A DNA stretch of 64,000 bases from Brienomyrus brachyistius (taxonomy: Eukaryota > Chordata > Actinopteri > Osteoglossiformes > Mormyridae). Under the pieces are notes generated by a model. The model ran no database searches and was not told where the DNA came from. It was given only the letters and a program-made list of their open reading frames with translations. This document shows, piece after piece, positions 25,801-37,456 of the stretch. The position numbers and the translations under genes were made by a program. Numbering within the stretch: the first letter of the stretch is position 1; every line of letters starts with the position of its first letter. Location of the stretch: assembly GCF_023856365.1 (NCBI RefSeq), contig NC_064543.1:7652452-7716451 (forward strand), in the 5' to 3' direction.

Positions 25801-26955
25801 CCCGTCTTGTTTTGTTTGTTTTTGTGATGTGTTTCTTTTATCCTGCTGAATAAGCAAAAAGGCTTTCACTGTTTTTTTTTTTTTTTTAATCAATTCTCAT
25901 TGTGCTGAATCAGCTGCCCTGTCACACTTGAGCCAGTGGCCACCTGTATGGTGCAGCCATCTGTCTGAAGGGGACATGGTTTTATCTTCAGGAGCTCATA
26001 CTTTATGGCAATTGACTATATTTATGAATATATTAATTACCATTTAAAAACTGTGACAAACTACGGAGCAATAGTTTATTTTGTTCAATTTAGGAGCAAA
26101 CTCCGCTTGCATATTGCAGAATGCCATCTGTTATAGGGCAAGAAAAATTATGCAGGTGAGTGTTGGTGGTATGCTTAATTTTAAATTTTGTTTTTTTTCC
26201 CCTGGCTTTTTTTAATAAATTGAATTGCAACGCATTTAGTGCTGATCGATTTACAAGCAGATGTTACAATTGGAGTCAGGTGTTTGATTATTCATAATTG
26301 AAATCCCTCCTCGTCTTTGTCTGCATCTAAATCTGGTATCTTATACCCAGAGAAGAGAAGACTGGAGTGGAACTTAAACAGCCTCTTCTGATTTTCCATT
26401 TTCCTGGCTCAGATACAGTAGATAGATTATCAGAACCCATATGTTAAAAAAATCTTGTAAATTAATGTAAGAAACGCTGATAATTCCGCTTGTGTTCCCC
26501 AAAAGAGTGAGAGAACTGATGGTAGCGGATTACATGCAAGTCTGCTGAATTAAACACAAACCTTTATTATACATAGACAGGCCATATTAAAATACCCTAG
26601 GACGAGGTGAAGTGATAGCCTGGTCTTTACGTAGTGCTGTCTCGGAAAGTGTTTACAGGTGCTTATAGAGTATGAAAACAAATTTTCATTCTTGTGTGGC
26701 TTTCTATGTATAATTTATTAAGAGATGTGCTGTATCTGAAATGCAAATATGCAGGCATGTTTGAATTAAGTCTGTCAGGAAGGAGCAAATATTCATGCAT
26801 TTTCAGAGGAAAGATTCAAAATAAGGGCCTGACCAAAATGTTAGCCAGTGAAATGTCTGGGATTGAATGAGCTTGTCTTAAGTTAAAAAGTAATGGGAAC
26901 CTGAGCCAGGTTAATGCTATAGCCTGCCTGTGCTGTGTCCACCTCTGGGGTCTCC
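21751..26955. other. gene-free interval, left-central
   Basis: Between slc24a5 and sema6d. It contains the (TA)n array at 22.83 kb, a short (ATT)n stretch near 23720-23750 and several homopolymers. Open frames are short and lack splice sites, domains or family resemblance. In human this interval also has no protein-coding gene, so regulatory DNA is more likely than hidden genes. Confidence 0.5.
22829..22891 (+). repeat. (TA)n microsatellite
   Basis: About thirty uninterrupted TA dinucleotides. Length variation and assembly error are likely here. Confidence 0.97.
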
Positions 26956-27138
26956 AAGGGGTCTCCAACTCTGGTCCTGGAGGGCTACCATCCAGTAGGT
27001 TTTCTATCCTACTCGGCTTCTGATGAGCCACACCTGTTCCTGATATTTACCTGAGAACAGGTGTGGCTTATCAGAAGGCAGGTAGGATAGAAAACCTACT
27101 GGACGGTAGCCCTCCAGGACTGGAGTTGGAGACCCCTG
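26956..27138. mobile_element. 183-bp foldback (MITE-like) element
   Basis: The left arm (AAGGGGTCTCCAACTCTGG ...) is the near-perfect reverse complement of the right arm (... ACTGGAGTTGGAGACCCCTG). Pairing continues through GGTTTTCTATCCTAC / GTAGGATAGAAAACC and CCACACCTGTTC / GAACAGGTGTGG to a loop of about 15 bases near 27045. The likely terminal motif is CAGGGGTCTCC, with the left end mutated. No target-site duplication was recognised. The whole element could form an 80-bp stem. Confidence 0.9.
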
Positions 27139-30100
27139 CGTTATGGCGTGTATTGGTGTCTAGCTGGCGAACAAAGGAATCCAAAGGCTGTTATCCCAAA
27201 GCACGTTGCTTCGTTTTTAGAAGTAAACATTTAAGGGTAGTCCTTTTTGGTCCACAACAAAAAAAAGCAGACTCGCTCTTTTCTGATCCCATCTTTGCTA
27301 GCTTTTTTTTTCTTATGCTTTTCCTTTGAGCTTTTATGTGGTCTTTTTCTGAAGCCTAGCTTCATGGTCCAGTCTGTTGTGCCTTTTTCCTCCTTGTGGC
27401 TGAATGGCAGAAACCTCGTCGGCATGGTGCGAGTTCACTTCAGTGGGTCACAGCCAGACAACCATCCCGCCAAGTTCAAAAGGCTGCTGTTCAAATTCAT
27501 GACCTTCTCATCCATAAAGTCGAAATGGCAGAGCATGGATGGGTCTCTCAGTCAGTGACTGGGACTCTGCTGTCATGTCCTTGACAACAAAAGACCGCAC
27601 CCAAGTACCTCGAATATTTACTTTTCATTTCTCTCTCATATCTTGGAGGTCTTTTCTGAAATCTGAAATGGATTTTCTTAGCAGGTAATTTTTATTATTT
27701 TTTATTTTTTATTTTTAACTGAAGTAAATGACTTCCATATGAAAGGTTTAGCTTAGTTTGTTTTTCTTTGCCTTCCACAGGATCATTGACTAATCGAAAT
27801 TGTTTGCAAATTTCTTTTTTTCCAGTGTTGTCGGGACTGGTAATATCTTTCTTCTTCTGCTAAATAGTTTTTAAACTTTAATTTTTGAAAGGTGCATAAC
27901 TACAGTTCTGACTGGCATAGGTATATCTCACTGGTATAGGTTTTTTGACTATATTAAGCTCTTGGCTGAGTTTTCGATTGAGTGTTTGTTTCTCCTGCCT
28001 TCTTGTAGTAATTATGCTTATTTTGTGTTGCATAAGTGGTGTATGATCATAGTCATGCATTTCTGGGGTCTGTGCCAAAGTCATCACACTGACAGTGGAC
28101 TGAAATGAGCAAATGTGGAATTCCTTCAAATCTTTAATGGCAGAGGGCTATTATTACTTTAATTTATCCTTCCTGTTTTTATATGATCATATGCTTACAG
28201 TGGTTTGTATATAACTAGTTCCCCTCTCCATGAGGATCCCAATAAGAAGCCTTTCGTTAGACCAGGCAGTACCATCCACATAGGACACTGACACAATCCT
28301 TTGAGCTTTCATTTAAATAGGGGCATTGCCAGTCTGACTAGACATTAAAAACCGCTTGGTGTAAATTAAGTCACACCGAGAACACAAAACCAGATGTATG
28401 AAATTTGTTTACTTGCACTTTATTTGAATGAAAGTTCTGTGCTGCCGGGTGTCTTGGGACTGGCAATGTCCCATTCTTCGTCCGTCAAGCTCTGACGCTG
28501 GGTCGACCCTTGGTATGACACAAAAGAACAGTGTTCAGAGAATGAATATAGTGAGTGAAATCATCTTTGCTGTGGCAGCACTTTCATGTCAGACTTGGCA
28601 AAGGGAGCTTGCAAATACGGTGGGATGAGAAGCAAAGTTAGGCCCAGTTCTTCAGTACAGTATCTTCTGTACCAGTTAATTCCAGTCAGTACCTCCTGGG
28701 CTCAACAAGCCTTTCGAAATGAAATGCCGTTATCCATGTGCAGAAACATTGTTTGCTGCGTACATGTAAAATGTTGACTTGGGGCTTGCAGGATTAAATG
28801 GGTGCAGTGGTTTTGCATTTAAAGCCCAGGAGACGGTAGCTTGAATGATGTCGGTGAAAGACCCAGCTGCATAAACTGTGCAGTAGCTTAGAATTCGAAA
28901 GATGTGCGCAACACTTGATAAGCGTCTGCATTGCAGCTAAATAACAGGAGTGGTGATATTTGTCAGGGGCAGCAGGCAGCCTAGTGGTTTCTTGTTTACC
29001 TCCCAGGCAAAGCCATGCTGTAGTATTACCTTGAATTGCAATTGTAACTAGATGTTGTCGGAACAACAACAGTGTATTCCCTGGATGGCTCCTTCATCCC
29101 CCCCCCCCCCCATCTAATCCCTACACCCCCACCCTCTCCAATCTCTACAATAACCCCCATACACTTTCCCCACATCTCCAAAAAAATGTTATTAAAAGCC
29201 AAACTTTCAGCTTCATCTCAGTGTAATAGGTTCACCAGATTGAGCTAAAGGGATGAGTGTCTGAGGCTGTCTCTCCTTGTTATCACTATGTGGTGCTTCT
29301 TGAGTTTTGGTCCAGTTTATTTCAAAATCTGCTCAGTTCAAGATCTTCACCCATACAATCTGTGTGCATCGTTTGAAAAAGATCCATGAAATACTTTTTG
29401 AGTTGTTGCGCTAACAAACAAGTGTCAACCCCTAGTGTCTGCCAGTTGGTTTCTACTGCCCCAGAACACCTGTAAATCAATACAATTACTCGAGTAAAAC
29501 TTTCTTAATGGATTGACATGATTTAGTTTGAATAAAGGTGATGGTGGCCAAATTAAGCTTTATGAACCATTTGCTGTTTGCAGGTTTGAATCCCTGACCA
29601 GAAAGGCACCACTGGGGTACCCTGAGCAAGGCCCCCAAGCCCTGCTCCCCGGGCACTGAATTAGCTGCCCCCTGCTATGTCACATAGTCACATATGGGTT
29701 AAATGCAGAGGACACATTTCGTTGTGTGCTGTGGTGTGTCAACAATGACCATTGATCACTAAATTCTTACTGTAAATTCTCAATAAAAGCATCTAAGTAA
29801 CTGAAAAATACAGTAGTTCGAGTTAGCCAGGTTAAACACTGCATTTTTTGTCCCTTACAGTGAAGTGTATGGCTGTGGAGGAAGCAGTTTGTATATTTCA
29901 AAAATGACCTTATTTGTTTGTGTCATTGAGGGTGTGTGGTATTTCTTCATGGAAAACGTGTGTGTGCAGCAAACATCTAAAATGCCAGCATCTGGTTTAG
30001 AGTCCCAGACGATTTTGCAGGTTGATGTAGGGATATAGCTCTTAACCAGGTGAGGAATGAAGCAAACATTGTGATTTGTATGCCCCCGAGGCCTGTGCAT

Positions 30101-33100
30101 AGGACTCTTTTTGGAAGAAAATAAATGTTATAACGGCAATAAAGATGCAATAGAATTTCTGCAAGAGCAACATGCCCACTCCGTCATAAGTGACGAATGG
30201 GTGCCCTCTCCTCGGGTACCTCTCTTTCATTCAAGGCGGATGATGGTAAAGGTGTGTCTTGTGCCTCAGTTAGTGATGGGCAGAGCAGGCTGCTTGGTTT
30301 TGTTTTTCTTTTGGGGTGATTTCCTATGATGAATGTGGCCATACTAGCCACAGGGGTGCCCAGTGTAGCCCTTCTTGAGTCTATACTCTTAACTATTGCC
30401 TGTCTCTGTGGAATTTGTACTGGATATACAAGTAGCAATTAGCCTGCTGGGAACAATAAGCTTCTTGTTGGCCTTGTAGAGTTAGAGACACAAGAATAGG
30501 CTTAGCCTGAGGTAGACACTTATCAGGAACCTTCTTTTTTAACTCTTGCTTGTACCCTGGTTTGGATTGCAACAGATTTCGGTAGGCATCTCCAAACATG
30601 TTACGCACGTATATAATATTTTGTATATACTGTGTGTTTATATACATGTATGGAGTGAAAAAAGCAAACGCACATTCCAGACATAAATTTGGGGAAAAGT
30701 TGTATCTCTCTTTGATGAACTGCACATCCATCCCAGGCAGAATTTTGGCTCTAATCCCAGTTTGTATACCTGCTCTGATATCACTTGGATGTAATTTTTT
30801 TATGGGATATAGTGAAACCTGGAGAGCTATGCTTTATCCACGACAGTGTCCTGCTCCTCTTCGGAAATGCACTCATCAAGCAGGAGCAAGGCCTAATATA
30901 ATGAATATGTAAGGGAAACATATATTTGTGTCAGACGCTAAGATTTAAGAGCATCAGTTAAGTGTTACAGGGTTTCAGAAAACAAAAAGGAGGAGCCAAA
31001 TATTATTATTATTGTTATTATTTATTTTAGCAGGCATAATCTCCATCACATGCCAAATGTAAAATAAATAAAAAATACTTCCATGGTACATTTTGTCTCC
31101 AGTCTACCTCACACTGCCATTTCTTTCCCCTATCTGAGCTGTCTGCCTACTATTGTCTTCTGCATTGTTTTGTACATAAGAACAGAAGAATACATGACAC
31201 ACAAACATTCCACGCAAGGATGGCCTCAACAGGAATAGACACAGACTTGTGTTAATACATATGAAAATGCATAATATGGAAGTTACATGGTGTGTGTTGT
31301 CCCCTATAGTTTAATGCTTAAAGCACATTTTACTGGACATGCCAGTTGTTTAGGGTTATACTTTATTAGTCCATAAATAAATTCTGTCTTTTGTACCTTA
31401 AATGGATACAGTCCATTTAATGGGGGGGGGAAGTAGTTGCTAAATAAAAAAAAAAAAAAATCACACTGGTGACCATTTTAGTCGCCATCTGGGGCCCTGT
31501 GTTAGGGCAGAGGTTCAGAATGGTCTAAACCACCCTGTAGCAATGGTGACTGGGAATCCCACAGCTGTGCTGGAAATAAGAATCAAGACACAGACTAATT
31601 TCTGTGCTCTTAATTATCTACAATACTGCAGTCATTTTTAAAACATGATGATTCATAACCTGACCCTTTCAGATGTGGAAAACTGGATTGTAATTTACCA
31701 ATGGGGGGGGATGTGCAATGCATGTTGTATTGTTATTCAAATAAAATCTGCAAAACTCAATTGTTTTCACTCTGCTCTGCCTCCAGGATTCCCTGGTATG
31801 GTGTACCTTGGTTTTGAAGGGTATGATGAAGCTACACATATGGATATTCCACAGTTTCGTTAGCTCGGAGACTCTCTGGTCTTTATGTTTAGTCTTTACT
31901 ACTTGAAAAACAACACAGAGTGGCCCCTTGGATAACTTTGTGCACCTTAATTATCTTTTTTTCTCACAGACCCTTAATCCTTACTGTGCTGAAGTTTTCA
32001 ATTAAATATTAACTGCAACTATGTCCTGATTTGCAATCTAAATGCTTCTCCAGCTACGGAATTCTAATGTTTAGGAGGTCTTAAAGTGGTTAAGTGGAAT
32101 AAAGCTGGTAAAGGTACACGTTTCGGGATAGACTCCCTGCTGCCACACCATAAGAGGCTTAGAAAAATTGTCACTTGACGCAGTGATTTCACTCCAGTTT
32201 GTTAAAGAATTTTTTTTCTTACATCAGTCTTCTACTTCTTATGTCTGGAATAAAATATTTAGCAAATTTTATTATTTAATTTTTTTCCCACTTTTAAGTG
32301 GATATTAAACTCATTTTGTTGAAAGTCTTGACAGCTGAAATGCAGAAAACATGTTCTGTCCAAGTGCTCTCTTCAAAGCTCCCCTCAGACACCGTTTTAT
32401 AATCAGCATGTCAAATTGTAATTAAAGGTTTCAGATACGAAGTACTTTCAGACAGAACAGAACTTGTGCGGCACAAATTTCGAGATAATTGCTACCTTTT
32501 AATCTCCTGGAAGAAAGTCATTAAGGAGGTTTTTAAAGCAAAATGGAGCTGGGAGAGACAGCCCTGGCAGCTATGGTGTGATCTTTGTGACCATTGTCAC
32601 TTTAAAGATTGGGAAATGGATAGTACAGAGAGTGACAGCACTACGTTGCTCCACCAGCTCCTCTGATGTATACATTCTGCACCCCAGCTTAATTTGTTTT
32701 TTTTTTCTGTAACACTGACTCCATTATTTTATTTATTTAAATGAATGATTCAGTGGCTTGGGCTGCTTCTATTTGAAATCCACTTGAAATTTCTTTAAAT
32801 GAACCTTAAGCTATTTAGCTCTGGACATCCATTCTCTCACCTCTCTTGTTTTTGAGCAAACAGAACGTCTTTTTCAGTGTTTAAAGCAATCATGGTGAAA
32901 CAATAAAGCGAGAGGACCACTGAGTGCTTGGACTGTTTGCTCTACCCCCCCCCCCCCCCTCCCGGTATTGGTATATCTGATGGGGGGGCGGTTGGGACGG
33001 GGGGAATGAGGGCATTGGGCCTCGCAGCCTGCATGCGAATCAGATGACGGCACTGTGACAAGCATCCACAATGGACAGCGGTCATGTGAATGCCCAGAGG

Positions 33101-34817
33101 GGCAGGAGGGGGTGGGGCGGGGGGCTAGTTACCTCGAGGTGTGATTTCTCAAAACCTCTTGGATAAAGTAAATGAAGGGCCACTTGTGTCACTAGGGAGC
33201 CACTGATTGAGGGGGGACAAAGGTGGTTTTGCATGGCAGGCTTGAACAGAGTGGCGGCTATTCTTAGGAGAGTCCTCCACTTTATCGGTAGGTGACTGAG
33301 GTGTGTGGATTTACTTTTCTCTTGTGCTGGTGCTCGTTGCCTAACGGAGTGCTTTGTTGTTCATTTTACTTAGTTTTTTTTCTTCTTAATATCGCTATCT
33401 TTTTCATTTAGACTGAATTTGCGTTTACATTTTCCTCCTCGGAATCCTTATTATTCATAAAGGGTGTTAATTCATGTTGCGTGCAGTATGTCCAGACTTT
33501 ACAAAGTTGTACAATAAATAAATAAAGAATAGTCTTAACAATACATGGTGATCACATGAATTATGCTATTAATCTCTTTGATATAAGCGTCTCTGAAAAC
33601 TGCGCGGCGTTTTAACAGGCTGCAGATGCTTATTAAAGCCCCACTTGTGGTTTGTCCACCTGCCATGTTTGTTTATGTCATTAAAATAAATGAAACATAG
33701 TGATTGATTGCAGCATCACAGGCGTGTTATTTTAATGCTGAACAGTGAAAAATGCGGTGATGTGGAATTCAGAGTTTGGTGGCTAATTACTGACGTGGAT
33801 TGGCTGGAGGAGCCGAGAACCTCCTAAACTTTCATTCTTGACTGGCCAGAATGGTCTCCGTATGTTCTGTGTGTGGGGTGTTTCTTCGGCCCCACCCTCT
33901 AGTCCTTGTCTAAATGCCAAATCACAACTTTGCCAAGTGTTAAGCCCCTGGCAAACAGAGAACATGGACCAGATGCAGTCGGAGCCTGCCTCAGAGGTTT
34001 GCCCGGCCTTGTCTATAAAGGGTTGGTCTGTGAAACACTCCCAGTTCATGTTTGAGTGGTGCTCCATCGACGTCCGAGGGGCGTGTATTATTTTCGGTGT
34101 CGTCATCGTATTTGGAAAGATGCAGTGCAGATGGTTTGCCTTTTGCAAATTTTGATAATTACGTGCATCTTTGTTTTTGTTTATCGGAATGCTTTCATGC
34201 TCTATTTTTAGCTGTGCAGTCAGTTGGCCTCAAATGCTTGTTATGGCAGACATTTAATTTTCCCCGTTTCCATCCCTAGGAAATAGCTTTCTTGATTGAC
34301 TTGGTTTGTACTCGAAGGACAGGGAAACTCACACTGACCCTGCTGGGGGGGGGGGGGGGCAAGGTCTGGGAGACTGGTGCAGATGTCTCTAAATTACTGC
34401 TATATAGCAAAGGTTGCCGCTGTTCCATTAGCTGTGATTTCTCAGACGGTGTATCGGGAAAAGACTAAAAGATTCTTGAAGCTTCATGTGCGTCGAGGCT
34501 GTGAGGATAAAGAGGGTTCCCTTGGCTGGTACACTTGATTAGTCTAGCAGATCTGAGTCAGTACTACTAGGAAATACACTTGTGTGTTCACACCAATGGA
34601 GCACGTTGTAAATACGGTGTAGGGCCATATTGTCAGAGCCTTATAAAACCAATAACTGACAGCTTATCTTTTTTCCGTATATTGGCACTTCATTGCTGTG
34701 AATTCGTAGTTCGGCTTTAAATGCATTTCTCAGCTTTAATGTGGATTCATTACAACATGCCTTAACAAGAAACTTGTAAGTGAAATGTACAGGCATGGAG
34801 CAGAAAAACCCATAGTT

Positions 34818-34819
<2 letters not shown>
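27139..34819. other. gene-free interval, right-central
   Basis: Mostly AT-rich DNA with C/G homopolymers (near 29098, 32945 and 34346) and a SINE at about 29.56 kb. No coding exon, RNA gene or CRISPR-like array is supported. Some stretches (for example 32370-32680 and 33580-33780) look free of repeats and could hold conserved regulatory DNA, but that cannot be judged without comparison. Confidence 0.5.
29560..29750 (+). repeat. probable SINE fragment
   Basis: It contains GCAGGTTTGAATCCCTGA (B-box-like GGTTTGAATCC), then CCTGAGCAAGG and CTGCTCCCCGGGCAC, and the tail GGGTTAAATGCAGAGGACAC ... CAACAATGACCATTGATCAC. These words recur in a widespread fish SINE group. The 5' part containing the A box is degenerate. 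Confidence 0.6.

Positions 34820-34894
<75 letters not shown>
34820..34894 (+). repeat. (TG)37 microsatellite
   Basis: About 37 consecutive TG dinucleotides just beyond the probable 3' end of sema6d. On the minus strand it reads (CA)n. Confidence 0.98.
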
Positions 34895-34898
<4 letters not shown>

Positions 34899-34959
34899 CA
34901 CATACATACTACCTACAAAGGGAACCAGAAGTAATGCATTAACTAAAAATCTTTCAGAA

Positions 34960-37456
34960 TTAAATTATGTGCAGTAGTGTTTTATTTCAACTATACATGC
35001 TGTGTTAAAAAAAATCAATGAACATAATTATTTACACATTCACAGTACAGGTTTACAACATATCTACACATTAAAATACTCTGCAAAACATACAACTTTA
35101 TCTCGTCTGCCGATTTAGACAGTATTAGAAATTAAACTGACAACTGGTTTATCTGCACACAAAAGCGGTGTTTGTGAATGAAATGTAAAGATTGGGAGAA
35201 ATCAAACTGCAACATATGGAATCCATACTGCAAAATACAAGGCAGCTCAACATTACAGAAGTTCTGGGAATGGAATACTTGTACAGCACTCACTGTGTAC
35301 AGAAACTGATCAGCAGATGGTGATGGCTGAATTGAAAGAATAGGCGATTATTAATTACAGTCGCTTGTTGTAAAGACAATGTACCTTTGGGCTTATATAG
35401 ACAAACCAATCACTCTTGAAGTACAAGGTAATGAAAGTTTAAGTACATTGTTTAAGTTCGAACATTCCTTTAAAAAACCGCTAAGGTTACGTGTATCCAA
35501 GTGGAATAATTTCCACTGTTGGAATTGGTCTGTCTTTCACATTAATGAAATGTTCCTTTTTAGCAGTGTTATCTCTCTGAAAGATTTCACTTGATCGTTA
35601 TTCTTGTTTTAGAGAGATACCAGGCCAAACTGATTTATTTATTTTTTTTGCTTTTGAGCTGAAACTTGCGTTGAAGCAAACATTTTCATTTGAAAGAACA
35701 TTTCTTTGTAATATATATGGTAAATTTAAGGGTTAACAGCCTGGGGTGAGTTGAGAACAAGTCTGTCTTCCATCCTGTTATCATAACATGTTTAATGCAT
35801 GGCACTTTAGTGTTGCAAATTAGCACCATCCTGAAGAACAGACCTAATACATAAAATTACGTTTTTGAAAGCAGAGGAAGCTAGTGAAATAGTACACAGA
35901 TCTTTAAGCTAACCGGTTTTTACCCTGAAATGGAATGTTTTGTCAATTAATGTTTTTTTTCTGTTTTTAATAACTCCAGGATGGGGTTTGGACTGGTCCT
36001 GACACACCTCACATCTCTGGCAAAACACACCCTTTGATCTTCGTGAGAAATCCAATATCCATGGTTATTCTTTGAATAAGGCACAAAATGCACAGATCCA
36101 GGTAAACTTGCCAAAAAATATTTATATTATATATACATATATTTATACACACACAAAATGGTCATTACCGGCATGACTCTTTAGGATAAGTTGGTTATTT
36201 TATTTATTTTTTGTGATTGCACAATAACCTTACACAGGGTAATTGTTAGCAGTTCATTCTGATTGTGTATAGAACACTTGTGTGTAAAAATAAAAAAATA
36301 AAAAAATGCAGTTGAATGATTAGAGACCTATCTTTTTGTTTGTAGTGTTGCATGAGAAATGGGGAAAACTTGGGGAGAGTTGTAACTTGGCATGCATAGC
36401 TACAGTGTTATGCTCCTCGAGGATTGTTACCAGTGCCAATAATTCATAGCTAATTAATTTAAAGGCATTGTTCAGACAGGCTACTAGAAACCCTTCCATC
36501 CGACCTGTTCCTATAGTTGTTCCCTAATGAATCATCACCTGCCTTTGTGTTTAAGATGACACATTAATTTTGCTACATTAGCCCGCTCCCCTGGCCACCA
36601 TGAACACCCAAGACGGATGGTGCATAAACGTTCATTTAATTTGGCATCAAAGCCTCCACTTAAGAGACTGCTTCGAAAAACCAAAACGCAAACACAGGTC
36701 AGAAATAAGCATGAGAAATGCTCCCTAGTCTGAAACTCATAGCAGCAAGTACGTTTACTGTAATGCACCTTGAGCAGCAGCTTTGCCTGGCAACTACAAG
36801 TTGTTCCCTTTTTGACGGACTGCACATCCAATAGCGCAAGTGCCTCTTATTTTCAGAGTGCTTTAAAATGTGGATAAGAATCTGCTCATTAAGTTATGTC
36901 CAAAATTCAGCATCTGTCAGTACTCCACAGGTACATCTCTAAGACAAGGTCATACTTTTATGTACAGCATTACATTAGATCTTCACCATTTCTCCTGGGG
37001 CACTTGACTAAGCCATACGTCTTTTCTCATTTAGCAAAGTTCACATTTTAATGGGAAGACAGTGCTCAGTGGCAGTGTAATGGAACCCATTCTTCAAGTA
37101 TATCCATGTTGCGAATCTCCCGACCTGGGAATGGCGACGCTGCAGGAAGCTATTGGTCTGGCTCCTCCATGCAGCGTGTCCTCCCCCCAGACACAGTGGT
37201 GTGACAGATGCCACGACCACCCATGGCCTGAAGCTCTTAAGGAAAACCTCCATTACGCCGTAAGGTGTATGTTTCAAGAGATGTTCAACAAAACAAGTAG
37301 TACTGCTGGAAAGTAGCTCTCTCGGCCACTGCTAAAATTTCCCTTTTCAAATACTCCAGGTCGGTTGGGTGTCCCAACGACATTAGGACAACCCTGTTTA
37401 GGTCCATATTATAACATCCATCATTCTTTAGAATGCAAGGAATCGTCCAGTGGTCC
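34960..37456 (-). other. sema6d: probable 3' UTR of sema6d
   Basis: About 2.5 kb downstream of the sema6d stop codon, AT-rich, lacking obvious transposons, and ending near an AATAAA on the minus strand (TTTATT on plus at 34981-34986). A long 3' UTR is usual for class 6 semaphorins. The exact end is inferred. Open frames here are short and unrelated to known proteins. Confidence 0.45.

Noticed and set aside
34641..34907. 88-aa ORF with Thr-His repeats
   Set aside because: It is a translation of the (TG)n microsatellite.
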